Assembly: GCA_016234485.1 (NCBI GenBank)
Contig: JACRBL010000067.1
Location: forward strand, 1 to 64,000
DNA: 64,000 bases
Direction: 5' to 3'
Source: Chloroflexota bacterium
Lineage (GTDB): Bacteria > Chloroflexota > Anaerolineae > Anaerolineales > Villigracilaceae
The position numbers and the translations under genes were made by a program. Shown one piece after another: positions 17,104-25,342 of this stretch (position 1 is its first letter; each line of letters starts with the position of its first letter). Under the pieces are notes generated by a model, which made no database searches, was not told where the DNA came from, and saw nothing but the letters and a program-made list of their open reading frames with translations.

Positions 17104-17123
17104 TCCCGAAAATTATATATAAT
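17096..17123 (+). promoter_or_regulatory. Promoter of the GntR gene, probably giving a leaderless mRNA
   Basis: TTGTCA (17096-17101), 16 bases, TATAAT (17118-17123). Transcription would start at about 17130, the A of the ATG, and no Shine-Dalgarno sequence is present. Confidence 0.65.
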
Positions 17124-17129
17124 ATCTCC

Positions 17130-17852
17130 ATGCCCCGCGCCAACAGCCAACAACGACAATCTTTGCGAAACGAGACTTTCGATAACCTGCATAAACGCGT
17201 CATCGCGGGCGAGGTTCAGCCGGGCGAATGGCTGAGGCAGGAGGACATTGCCTCCTCGCTCGGCGTGAGCATGACGCCTGTCCGCGAGGCGCTGGATATG
17301 CTGGTGGCTTCGGGACTGGCTGAACGCATCCCCTACCGCGGCGTGCGGGTGATCGAACTCTCGCACGAGGAGATGCTGGACGCCTACGGCCTGCGCTTCT
17401 TGCTGGAACCTTTGGGGGCCGCGCGCGCGTCCGAAGCCGCGAGCCCGCGCGAAGTCAAGGAATTGAAGCGGCTGTTCGTCGGGATGTCGAAGCTGGTGCG
17501 CCTCGAGGATATGTCCCGATTGCGCGAGCTGTCACGTCAATTCCACGTGCAGGTGATGACGATGAGCGGAAGTCCCTTGCTGACGCGTTTATATGAAATC
17601 GTCTCGGCTAAATTTCCCGATTGGATGCTTTACGAAGCCATGTTCCGCCACCCCGAAGCGCTGACCGAAAGCCTGCGCGTCGAACAGGAACAACACCGCG
17701 CCATGGTGAACGCCATCGTGGCGCGCGAGGCACAAGCCGCCGCGCAAGCCGCGCGTGAACACATTCTCTCTCTCGGAAAGGACTTGGAAATTTATTTGGG
17801 AATATCACACGAACGCATCCAGCAAGTTGAAAAACAGGTTTTGATCAAATAG
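17130..17852 (+). CDS. GntR family transcriptional regulator (FadR/FCD subfamily)
   Basis: 240 residues. The N-terminal winged helix (about 8-75) contains EDIASSLGVSMTPVREALDM, the standard GntR helix-turn-helix. The C-terminal all-helical FCD domain (about 85-225) includes LRFLLEPLGAARASE and the metal-ligand type His residues in FHVQVM and EQEQHRAMVNAI. FCD regulators usually bind small organic acids. It heads the methyltransferase cluster in the same direction and is the likely local regulator; its ligand is unknown. The mRNA seems to be leaderless, with an operator over its promoter. Confidence 0.92.
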   Translation: MPRANSQQRQSLRNETFDNLHKRVIAGEVQPGEWLRQEDIASSLGVSMTPVREALDMLVASGLAERIPYRGVRVIELSHEEMLDAYGLRFLLEPLGAARASEAASPREVKELKRLFVGMSKLVRLEDMSRLRELSRQFHVQVMTMSGSPLLTRLYEIVSAKFPDWMLYEAMFRHPEALTESLRVEQEQHRAMVNAIVAREAQAAAQAAREHILSLGKDLEIYLGISHERIQQVEKQVLIK

Positions 17853-17854
17853 TT

Positions 17855-17940
17855 TAATAGTCGAATGGTCTTATGGCCGTTCGCGACTATCAGACTACCC
17901 GACTATCAGACTATGAGACGAACAGACTATCTACAAGGAG
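17855..17940. repeat. GACTATC-type array before the corrinoid protein gene
   Basis: Degenerate 7-8 base units (CGACTAT, CAGACTA, CCGACTAT, CAGACTAT, GAGACGAA, CAGACTAT) fill the gap except for the terminal AAGGAG ribosome-binding site. Confidence 0.65.
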
Positions 17941-17946
17941 AACCCT

Positions 17947-18597
17947 ATGTCCCAAGAACTTTTGAACAAAATGGCCCAATCCATCATTGACGGAGATTCC
18001 GACATCTCCGCCGATCTGGCGAAGGAGGCGGTCGCGCTCGGGATGGATCCGCTGGACGCCATCACCAATGGCTACGTGATCGGCATCAACCAGGTCGGCG
18101 ACGCCTTTGCCGCGGGCGACGCTTTTCTGCCCGAACTCGTGATGGCAGGCGAAGCCATGAAGGCCGCAGTCGCGATTCTTGAACCCGAATTGATAAAGAA
18201 AGGCGCGGCGCGCAAGACTCTCGGCAAGGTGGTGATGGCTACCGTCGAAGGCGACATTCACGAGATCGGCAAGTCGCTCGTCTCCACCATGCTCGGCGCA
18301 TCGGGATTCACTGTGGTGGACATGGGCGTGGACAACCCCTCTGACAAGATCATCGAAAAGGCGCTTGAGATGGACGCTGACATCATCGGCCTCTCGGCCC
18401 TGCTCACCACCACGATGATCCGCCAGAAGGAAGTGATCAACAAGTTGGACGAGAAAGGCCTGCGCAAGAAGATCCGCGTCATGGTTGGCGGCGCGCCCGT
18501 GACCCGCGAGTGGGTGCAGAAGATCGAAGCCGACGGCTACTCGGAAGACGCCATCGGCGCGGTGCAGATCGCCAAGCAGTTGATGGGCGAGGAGTAG
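17947..18597 (+). CDS. Methylamine-type corrinoid protein
   Basis: 216 residues, the length of MtmC/MtbC/MttC-like proteins. It carries the cobalamin that accepts a methyl group from an MttB-type enzyme and hands it to a THF methyltransferase. Residues 1-90 are the helical cap domain and the rest a B12-binding Rossmann domain. The cobalt-binding DxHxxG motif is Asp103, His105, Gly108 (EGDIHEIGKSL), with DIIGLSALLTTTM (about 145-157) and VGGAPVT (about 179-185) as further base-off B12 contacts. AAGGAG precedes the ATG. The following genes supply its methyltransferase partners and its reactivase. Confidence 0.95.
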   Translation: MSQELLNKMAQSIIDGDSDISADLAKEAVALGMDPLDAITNGYVIGINQVGDAFAAGDAFLPELVMAGEAMKAAVAILEPELIKKGAARKTLGKVVMATVEGDIHEIGKSLVSTMLGASGFTVVDMGVDNPSDKIIEKALEMDADIIGLSALLTTTMIRQKEVINKLDEKGLRKKIRVMVGGAPVTREWVQKIEADGYSEDAIGAVQIAKQLMGEE

Positions 18598-18599
18598 TT

Positions 18600-18662
18600 A
18601 CGAAATACGCAGTACGCAGTAATTCCTATTGCGTATTTCGTACTTCGTAATTCATCCTTCAT
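18600..18662. repeat. GCGTATT/ACGCAGT heptamer array
   Basis: ACGAAATACGCAGTACGCAGT-like units on the left and GCGTATTTCGTACTTCGT-like units on the right form an inverted heptamer array between two genes of the cluster. Confidence 0.7.
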
Positions 18663-18675
18663 CCGTGAGGTTGCC

Positions 18676-20130
18676 ATGACCAAATCCATTAAATCCATCT
18701 CCAATCCAAAACTGCGATTGGAAGTCCTCACGCCAGAGGAAGTGAAAAAGATTCACGACGCCACCCTGCACATCATCGAAAATGTGGGCGTGCGATTCCC
18801 ATCCAAGCGCGCCCTTGAAATTTGGGCGGCCAACGGCGCAGACGTGAACTATGAAAAGAAAGTCGTCAAAGTCAAGCCGCACATCATCGAAGAAGCGCTG
18901 AAGAAGGCGCCGCCCGTCTACTCGCTGGCGGCGCGCGACCCGCAACAGGATTTGCCCCTGGACGGAAACCACGTCTTCGTCGGCACAGACGGTTGCGGCG
19001 TGGAAGTGATAGACATCGAGACGGGCGTCCGCCGCATGTCCAAACTGGACGACGTGCGCGACATCGCCCGCGTGGCCGACGCGACCGAGGAAGTTGGCTT
19101 CCACTGGGTTCCCGTCAGCGCGCAAGATAAACCCGCCGAGACGCGCGGCCTGCACGAGATCAAGACCATCTGGGAAAACTCCACCAAGCACGTGCAGACC
19201 GAATCAATCTACACCGTCCACGAAGCGAAAGCCGCCATCGAGATGGCCGCGCTGATCGTGGGCGGGAAGGAGAATCTCCGCAAGCGCCCCGTCCTCTCGC
19301 TGATGCAATGCACGGCGCCTCCGCTCGGACATGACGGCGGTTCGCTCGACGCGGCCCTGCTCGCGGCGGAAGTGGGCATCCCCACCGGCTTTATGACGAT
19401 GGCCGCCTGCCTCACCACGGGACCCGCGACGCTCGCGGGCAACCTGGCGGTGGGCAACGCCGAAGTGCTGGCGGGGACGGCGCTCCTCCAACTCGCGTTC
19501 CCTGGTGCGCCCGTCTTTTATGCCGCGGCGCAGACTGCCTCGGACCTGCGCTCGGGCGCGTACACGGGCGGCGGCCCCGAAGACTTCCTCTTCGGCGCGG
19601 CCACCAACGTTCTCGCGGATTACTACAACATTCCGCTTTCGATGGGATCGTTTGCTACAGGCGCGAAGGAACCGAACTGGCAGGCGGGCATCGAGAACAG
19701 CCTGTCCACGTTCATGGCGAGCATCGTCATGTCGGATATGTTGCTCGGGTTGGGATTCCTGCACGGCTCGCGCATCTGGTCGTTCGCGGAGATGATGATG
19801 GACGCCGAGATTTTCAGCATCATCCACAAGACCATGCAAGGCATCGTGGTGGACGACGAGAATCTCGCGCTCGACGCGATTGCCAACGTCGGCCCAGGCG
19901 GAAATTTCCTGGCGCAGAAACATACCAAGAAGCACATGCGCGAAATCTTCCTGCCGCAATTTATGGACAGGCGTCCGTACAACGCCTGGGAAGCAAAGAA
20001 GGACGATGCCCGCGATTGGGCGCTGGCAAAAGCGCGCAAGACGCTCGCCGAGCATCAACCCGATCCCCTCGACCCGAAGATCTCTGCCGAAATGGCGAAA
20101 ATCATCGCGGCAAACGAGCAGAACAATTAA
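18676..20130 (+). CDS. MttB-family (non-pyrrolysine) amine methyltransferase 1
   Basis: 484 residues, the size of MttB superfamily proteins. These demethylate trimethylamine (pyrrolysine members) or quaternary amines such as glycine betaine, proline betaine or carnitine (non-pyrrolysine members), methylating a partner corrinoid protein. The frame is uninterrupted, so no TAG-encoded pyrrolysine. Landmarks are LTPEEVKKIHDATLHIIENVGVRF near the N-terminus, LSLMQCTAPPLGHDGGSLDA (about 212-231) and GPGGNFLAQKHTKKHMREIFLPQFMDRRPY near the end. It directly follows the corrinoid protein and is the best candidate for its main partner. The substrate cannot be read from sequence. Confidence 0.9.
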   Translation: MTKSIKSISNPKLRLEVLTPEEVKKIHDATLHIIENVGVRFPSKRALEIWAANGADVNYEKKVVKVKPHIIEEALKKAPPVYSLAARDPQQDLPLDGNHVFVGTDGCGVEVIDIETGVRRMSKLDDVRDIARVADATEEVGFHWVPVSAQDKPAETRGLHEIKTIWENSTKHVQTESIYTVHEAKAAIEMAALIVGGKENLRKRPVLSLMQCTAPPLGHDGGSLDAALLAAEVGIPTGFMTMAACLTTGPATLAGNLAVGNAEVLAGTALLQLAFPGAPVFYAAAQTASDLRSGAYTGGGPEDFLFGAATNVLADYYNIPLSMGSFATGAKEPNWQAGIENSLSTFMASIVMSDMLLGLGFLHGSRIWSFAEMMMDAEIFSIIHKTMQGIVVDDENLALDAIANVGPGGNFLAQKHTKKHMREIFLPQFMDRRPYNAWEAKKDDARDWALAKARKTLAEHQPDPLDPKISAEMAKIIAANEQNN

Positions 20131-20212
20131 CCGCGAAGAGCGCGAAGTTCGCTAAGTTTGTTTATTTTTTCTTCGCGCTCTTGGAGCGCTTCGCGGTAAG
20201 AAGGAAATGAAT

Positions 20213-21670
20213 ATGCGACCAAAACTTGAACTCCTCACAGGCTCCCAGATCGGACAGATTCTGGATGAAGCCTTTCAACTAATGCAGAAGCCGGGCATCA
20301 AGGTGCAATATCCCGAAGCGCGGCAATTGCTGGCGGCCGCGGGCGCCGAAGTGGACGAGGCGACCGAGATCGTCCGCATTCCAGAGAAACTTGTGCGCGC
20401 CGCGCTGGAAACCGTCCCGACGCGGTTTTTTCTCCACGATCGGCGCGGCCAGCCCAAGGTCCAGTATGGAGGCGAGGCGGTGCACTTCGACCCAGGCTCC
20501 TCCGCTGTCCACATCCTTGACCCTGAAACGGGCGAGCATCTGCCGTCTGAAACGAAGGATTTGGCGCGGCTCGTGAAAGTGGCCGAAATGTTGCCGCAGT
20601 ACGACGCGCAGTCTACGGCGGTGGTGTGCAATGAAGTGGCGAAGGAAATCGGCGACCTGTATCGTTTGTACGTGGTGCTGATGCTCTCGGAAAAGCCGAT
20701 CGTGACGGGCGCGTTCTCGAACAAGAATCCGCAAGTGATGTTCGACATGCTCTCGATTTACGCGGGTGGACGCGACGCGCTGGCCGCCAAGCCGATGGCC
20801 ATCTTCGACGTGTGCCCCTCCCCGCCGCTGATCTGGTCTTCGTTCGGCGCGGGGAACTTGATGCAACTCGCGCGCGCGGGCGTGCCTGCGGAAATTGTCT
20901 CGATGCCGCTGGCGGGCGCGGGTGCGCCTGTGACGTTGCTCGGTTCGATCACGCAACACGCCGCCGAATGTTTGAGCGGAATCGTCATCCACCAACTCGC
21001 CAAACCTGGCTCGCCCATTGTTTGGGGCGGCGCGCCTGCCATCTTTGATATGCGGAAGGGCGGCACGCCCATGGGCGCGGTGGAGACGGCCATGCTCGAC
21101 GCGGGGTACGCGCAGGTCGGCAAATCGCTGGGGATGCCCACGCACGGCTATCTCTGCGCCACCGACGCGAAACTGGTGGACACGCAGGCCGGACTCGAAA
21201 GCGGCATGACCGCCCTGATCGGCGGACTGGCGGGCATCAACATGATCAGCGGCGCGGGAATGATTGACTTCCTCGCCTGCCAAAGCCCCGAGAAACTGGT
21301 GATCGACGCGGAGATCATCGGCATGGTGAAGCGCATGAATCAGGGCATGATCGAGCATACCGATCCGTTTGCCACCACCTTCTACGACGGCATCAACTTC
21401 AAAGCCGACTTCCTGAAACAGAAGGTTACGCGCGAACTCTTCCCGAAGGAACAGTACATGCCCTCGCCCGTCATTGACCGCGACTCGATTCGCGGCTGGC
21501 AGAACAGCGGCGCGATGGACACGTTCAAGCGCGCCAAAGTCCGCGCCGACGATCTGGTGAGCAAATACCAGCGTCCCGAGTCCGCGCTCGCGCACGAGAA
21601 GGAACTGGTCGCGATGGTGACATCCCTTGCGCGCGAGGCGGGAATGGATACGTTGCCTGCGTTGGCGTAA
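20213..21670 (+). CDS. MttB-family (non-pyrrolysine) amine methyltransferase 2
   Basis: 485 residues from the ATG at 20213; an ATG six bases earlier is too close to AAGAAGGA. Same superfamily as the previous gene, with only distant similarity to it. Visible are the MQKPGIKVQYPEARQLLAAAGAEVD start, the CPSPPLIWSSFGAGNLMQLAR segment (about 202-222) and AGINMISGAGMIDFL (about 342-356). No in-frame TAG. It lies 82 bases after methyltransferase 1 across a short repeat. Presumably it acts on another methylated amine with the same corrinoid protein. Confidence 0.88.
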   Translation: MRPKLELLTGSQIGQILDEAFQLMQKPGIKVQYPEARQLLAAAGAEVDEATEIVRIPEKLVRAALETVPTRFFLHDRRGQPKVQYGGEAVHFDPGSSAVHILDPETGEHLPSETKDLARLVKVAEMLPQYDAQSTAVVCNEVAKEIGDLYRLYVVLMLSEKPIVTGAFSNKNPQVMFDMLSIYAGGRDALAAKPMAIFDVCPSPPLIWSSFGAGNLMQLARAGVPAEIVSMPLAGAGAPVTLLGSITQHAAECLSGIVIHQLAKPGSPIVWGGAPAIFDMRKGGTPMGAVETAMLDAGYAQVGKSLGMPTHGYLCATDAKLVDTQAGLESGMTALIGGLAGINMISGAGMIDFLACQSPEKLVIDAEIIGMVKRMNQGMIEHTDPFATTFYDGINFKADFLKQKVTRELFPKEQYMPSPVIDRDSIRGWQNSGAMDTFKRAKVRADDLVSKYQRPESALAHEKELVAMVTSLAREAGMDTLPALA

Positions 21671-21818
21671 CTGTTGCGTACTGCGTGTTGCGTATTGCGT
21701 ACTGATTTCTGAAGGACGCAATACGCAGTACGAAACCCGAAATACCAATCTTCCAAATCTCCAATTACCAATCTCAAATCCCCATTTACCAATTACCACT
21801 TACCAATTACCATTTACC
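21671..21818. repeat. Compound heptamer array: GCGTATT units then ACCAATT units
   Basis: The first half repeats GCGTACT/GCGTATT and its complement ACGCAAT/ACGCAGT. The second half repeats variants of ACCAATT, CCAATCT, ACCACTT with a 7-base period. It fills the whole gap before the S9 peptidase, whose ATG directly follows the last unit. Confidence 0.8.
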
Positions 21819-21819
21819 A

Positions 21820-23646
21820 ATGAACTTAGAAACCCTCCTCCGCGTCCCCGATGTGGAAAACAACCTCGGCCACGATATTTCGCCTGATGGTCTGCGCGTT
21901 GCCTTCGCCTGGAATAAAACTGGCGATTGGCAAATCTACGAACTCACCATCCCAACCCCCAACCTACCAATTCCCAATTTACCAATCCCAAATCTACCAA
22001 TTACCAGCGGCCCTGGCGGAAAAGTTTTCCCGCGCTACTCGCCCGATGGAAAATTCCTGGCCTACGCGTGCGACCTCGACGGCAGCGAAAACTTCCACAT
22101 CATCCTGCGCGATCTCGCCAGCGGCCACGAACGCGACCTGACCCCCGACATCGCCTTCACCATCCAACCCTCCTTCGCCTGGTCGCCCGATTCCAAACAA
22201 ATCGCCTACCTCGCCGACCAAAGCGGCAACTTCGATCTCTACATTCTCGACGTTGATTCCCCTCTCCCCGCGGGAGTGGGGTTAGGGGTGAGGGTGTTCT
22301 TCTCCTCCGGCGGCCCCGCCCATTACGTCCGCTGGTCGCCCGATGGCCGCGCCATCGCGGTCGTCACCGAAATGGAATGGCAGTCCGACGGCGTGTTCGT
22401 CGTCCCGCTCGATGGCGGCGAGGCAAAACGCGTCGGCGGGAACGCGGCCCCCATAGACGCCGACCAGCCCGCCTGGTCGCCCGATTCGTCCAAGCTGGTC
22501 TTCGCCTCCAACGAAAGTGGCTGGACACAAATCGGAATCTACAACCTCATGGATGAATCCATCGAATGGATCACGGACGACGAAAGCGACAAGGCGCATC
22601 CCACCTGGTCCGACGACGGGACGCGCATCGCCTGGGTGTCGAACCGAGGCGAGACAGCCTGGGTGGAGGTCCGCTCGATGGACGGGACGCGGCAGAGGGT
22701 CCAGACGGACGCGGGCTTTGCCTACTGGCCGATTTTCACGCGTGACTCGCGGGCGGTGGTCTTCGTCCACGAAAACCCGCGTCGCCCCTCTGACCTTTGG
22801 CTGGCCGCGCTCGACGGTGGGCCTCTCCTACCGCTGACCGAATCCCTGCCCGCCGACGTTGACCTGAGCGAGTTTGTCACGCCCCAGGCGGTGACGTATC
22901 CCTCGCTCGACGGAACGCCCATCCCCGCGATTTTGTACAAACCCAAAAACGCCCGCGCCGACTCTCCCGCGGTGGTGGTGATTCACGGCGGCCCCGCCTG
23001 GCACATCGCCTTTTACTGGAACCCGATCATGTCGCACATGGCCGCCCGCGGCTGGACAGTGATCGCGCCGAACTATCGCGGCTCCACAGGCTACGGCCGC
23101 GACTGGCTGGTATCGAACCGCTTCGAAATCGGCCATCTCGACAACGATGATTGCGCCGCGGCCGCGCAGTATCTCATCCGCGAGGGACTCGCCAACCCGA
23201 AAAAAATCGCGGTGACGGGACGCAGTCACGGCGGCTACCTGACGATGACCTGCATGACGCGCCAGCCCGAGTTGTGGGCGGTCGGCTCGGCGGTTGTCCC
23301 ATTTTTGAACTGGTTCACAGGCCACGAAAACTCGCGCGAAGATTTGCAATATTGGGACATCCAAAACATGGGCGATCCCGAAACGCATCACGACCTGTGG
23401 CATGAACGCTCGCCATTTTTCTTTCTCGATCAAGTGCGCGCGCCCGTCCAATTCATCTGCGGCGAAACCGACCCGCGCTGTCCGCCCTCCGAATCCACCG
23501 AAGCCCATCAGAAACTGCAGTCGCTCGGCATCCCTAGCGAGTTGCTCTTATACGAAGGCGAAGGTCACGGCTTTTTGAAGATCGAAAACGTGCTTGATTC
23601 GGACGTGCGGCGCGTGGAGTTTTTGGCGAAGGTTTTGGAAAGTTAG
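21820..23646 (+). CDS. S9 family peptidase (acylaminoacyl-peptidase/prolyl oligopeptidase-like)
   Basis: 608 residues. An N-terminal beta-propeller (about 10-345) has the usual FSPDG/WSPDS blades (RYSPDGKFLAY, WSPDGRAIAV, WSPDSSKLVF, TWSDDGTRIAWV). The C-terminal alpha/beta hydrolase domain has Ser469 in GRSHGGYL, Asp551 in GETDPRCPP and His583 in GEGHGF. No signal peptide, so probably cytoplasmic. It would cleave short peptides or N-blocked amino acids. Within the corrinoid cluster it might release modified amino acids, which is speculative. Residues about 45-64 (PNLPI repeated three times) and about 146-161 are encoded by DNA repeats that entered the gene in frame. Confidence 0.9.
   Translation: MNLETLLRVPDVENNLGHDISPDGLRVAFAWNKTGDWQIYELTIPTPNLPIPNLPIPNLPITSGPGGKVFPRYSPDGKFLAYACDLDGSENFHIILRDLASGHERDLTPDIAFTIQPSFAWSPDSKQIAYLADQSGNFDLYILDVDSPLPAGVGLGVRVFFSSGGPAHYVRWSPDGRAIAVVTEMEWQSDGVFVVPLDGGEAKRVGGNAAPIDADQPAWSPDSSKLVFASNESGWTQIGIYNLMDESIEWITDDESDKAHPTWSDDGTRIAWVSNRGETAWVEVRSMDGTRQRVQTDAGFAYWPIFTRDSRAVVFVHENPRRPSDLWLAALDGGPLLPLTESLPADVDLSEFVTPQAVTYPSLDGTPIPAILYKPKNARADSPAVVVIHGGPAWHIAFYWNPIMSHMAARGWTVIAPNYRGSTGYGRDWLVSNRFEIGHLDNDDCAAAAQYLIREGLANPKKIAVTGRSHGGYLTMTCMTRQPELWAVGSAVVPFLNWFTGHENSREDLQYWDIQNMGDPETHHDLWHERSPFFFLDQVRAPVQFICGETDPRCPPSESTEAHQKLQSLGIPSELLLYEGEGHGFLKIENVLDSDVRRVEFLAKVLES
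21955..22012. repeat. ACCAATT array inside the S9 peptidase gene
   Basis: Alternating 7- and 8-base units (ACCAATT, CCCAATTT, ACCAATC, CCAAATCT, ACCAATT) give a 15-base period and hence the in-frame peptide PNLPI repeated. Same unit type as the array just before the gene. Confidence 0.75.
22257..22301. repeat. CCCTCTCCCC palindromic element inside the S9 peptidase gene
   Basis: CCCCTCTCCCCGCGGGAGTGG and GGTTAGGGGTGAGGGTG match the dispersed palindromic family, read in frame as a Pro/Gly/Val-rich loop between propeller blades. Confidence 0.65.
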
Positions 23647-23647
23647 A

Positions 23648-23735
23648 TAGTTGGTTAGTTTGGTAGTTGCGTAGTTCGTATTGCGTACTGCGTAACTTGC
23701 GACTATGTAACTACATAACTACGTAACTGGAAAAA
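23648..23735. repeat. GTAACTAC-type array before methyltransferase 3
   Basis: TTGGTTAG, TTTGGTAG, TTGCGTAG on the left, GCGTATTGCGTACTGCGTAA-type units in the middle, and ACTATGTA, ACTACATA, ACTACGTA on the right, each about 7-8 bases. Confidence 0.7.
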
Positions 23736-23737
23736 CT

Positions 23738-25147
23738 ATGTTCACCTTCCTCTCCCCCCAATCCATCGAAGCCATCCACAACGCCACGTTGCGCATTATG
23801 AACGAGACGGGCGTCGTCATTAACCACGCGGGCGCGCGGGATATGCTCACTGCCAATGGCGCGCGCATTGAAAAGAATCGCGTTTTGATTCCGCCTGAAC
23901 TCGTGGAAAAGTGCATCGCCAGCGCGGGGAAGAAAGTATCCATTCGCGGACGCGGCGGGGCAACCAAGAATCTCGGCGACGGGAATCTCTACTTCCACAA
24001 CCTCGGCGGCGCGCGCGATGTGCTGGATCCCGTTTCGGGGACGAAGCGCCTCGCCAACGTGCAAGACGTGGCCGACGCGGCGCGCCTGCTCGACGCGCTC
24101 GAAAACTGTCACACCATCACGCCCTTCTTCACGCCCTGCGATGTGCCTGGCGATCTGATGTCGCTCGCCATGTACCGCCACGCCATGCCCAACACCGTCA
24201 AACCGTTGCAAGGGCCAGGCGTGCAATATCCCGCAGAAACACGCGCGGCCGTCCGCATGGCGGAGGTGATCGGGACTCCATCCGAAGTGTTGACGCTCGC
24301 GGTCTCGCCCGTCAGCCCGTTGACGATTCCCAACCACGAAGTGGACGCCATCTTCGAGATCGCGCGTCTCGGAATCGCTTTCGGCGCCCTCCCCTGCCCG
24401 ACGGCGGGCGCGACCGCCCCCATGTCCATTGCGGGCGCGCTTGCCCAGCAAAACGCCGAAACGCTGATGTGCGTCGTCCTAACTCAACTCGTCAACCCTG
24501 GCCTGCCCATCATTTATTGCGGACGTCTCGCCATGATGGAAGCGCGGACGGGCGTCTCGGTTTGGGGCGGCGCGGAACTCGCCCTCGCCTCGGCTGGGAC
24601 GGTTGGGCTGGGTCACCGCTACGGATTCGCGGTCAACGTCTACGGCTTCTCCACCAACGCCCACAGCCTCGACCTGCAAAACGGCTTCGAGCGTGGACTG
24701 AACGCGGCCATCCCGGCCCTCGCGGGCGCGGACGAACTCTCGGGCATCGGCGAAATGGAAGCGGGCATCAGCGGCTCCTTCGCGCAGATGGTGGCCGATA
24801 ACGAATTCGCGGGCAGCGTCCTGCGCATGAAGCGCGGCTTTGATGTCAACGACGATTCGCTGGCGCTCGAGCTTTTCTCCCCCGTGATGGACGGCTCGCG
24901 CAACTTCCTTGGCCAGAAGCACACCATGAAATATCTGCGCGCGGGCGAAGTGTTCCTCACCAAATTCTCCGAGCGCGGCACATGGGAGACCTGGGAAAAA
25001 GAAGGCCGTCCCGAACTCGCCAAACGCGCCCAAGCCGAAGCGGAACGAATCCTGCGCGATCATCGCGTCGAACCGCTCGAAGAGAAGCAGGAAAAAGAAT
25101 TGGATAAAATTTTGGTCGCGGCAGAGGAAGAGATGAAGAAGAAGTAA
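23738..25147 (+). CDS. MttB-family (non-pyrrolysine) amine methyltransferase 3
   Basis: 469 residues, third paralogue of the cluster. Landmarks are LSPQSIEAIHNATLRIMNETGVVI at the N-terminus, ALPCPTAGATAPMSIAGALAQQNAE (about 222-246), RNFLGQKHTMKYLRAGEVFLTKFSERGTWETW near the end, and a charged helical tail. No in-frame TAG codon. It lacks N-terminal extensions and is closer in style to glycine-betaine type enzymes, but substrate assignment is not possible from this alone. No clear Shine-Dalgarno sequence is visible because a repeat array runs to within a few bases of the ATG. Confidence 0.88.
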   Translation: MFTFLSPQSIEAIHNATLRIMNETGVVINHAGARDMLTANGARIEKNRVLIPPELVEKCIASAGKKVSIRGRGGATKNLGDGNLYFHNLGGARDVLDPVSGTKRLANVQDVADAARLLDALENCHTITPFFTPCDVPGDLMSLAMYRHAMPNTVKPLQGPGVQYPAETRAAVRMAEVIGTPSEVLTLAVSPVSPLTIPNHEVDAIFEIARLGIAFGALPCPTAGATAPMSIAGALAQQNAETLMCVVLTQLVNPGLPIIYCGRLAMMEARTGVSVWGGAELALASAGTVGLGHRYGFAVNVYGFSTNAHSLDLQNGFERGLNAAIPALAGADELSGIGEMEAGISGSFAQMVADNEFAGSVLRMKRGFDVNDDSLALELFSPVMDGSRNFLGQKHTMKYLRAGEVFLTKFSERGTWETWEKEGRPELAKRAQAEAERILRDHRVEPLEEKQEKELDKILVAAEEEMKKK

Positions 25148-25342
25148 TTGGTAATTCGTGTTGCGTAGTGCGTATCCCGAATCGTTCAACACACTGCCCT
25201 GAGCGAAGGGTACTCCCGAAGTCGAAGGGCAAGTCCACGAAACAACACTTGCACATGCGAATCGTCCTTCGACTACGCTCCTCGAAGAACACTCGTCGCT
25301 CCGCTCAGGACAGCGAGTTATCATAAAAAGGAATTTACAGGA
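25148..25342. repeat. Repeat-filled gap with GAGCGAAG/CTTCGACTACGCTC elements
   Basis: A short GTAATTCGTGTTGCGTAGTGCG heptamer stretch is followed by CCTGAGCGAAGGG, GAAGTCGAAGGGC and their inverses CCTTCGACTACGCTCC and CCGCTCAGGACAG. These are arms of a common bacterial dispersed palindrome. No promoter is evident. AAAGGAATTTACAGG supplies the ribosome-binding site of the next gene. Confidence 0.55.

Noticed and set aside
20279..21799. Long antisense frame of 506 codons opposite methyltransferase 2
   Set aside because: It is an artefact of GC-rich codon usage. The Arg/His-rich product has no domain, and the sense strand carries a clear MttB-family protein. The same holds for the long antisense frames at 8871-10148, 24479-25972, 28273-29382 and 19204-20058.
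18676..25147. Pyrrolysine-containing methyltransferases
   Set aside because: None of the three MttB-family frames is interrupted by TAG, and no pyl genes are present, so they belong to the non-pyrrolysine group.
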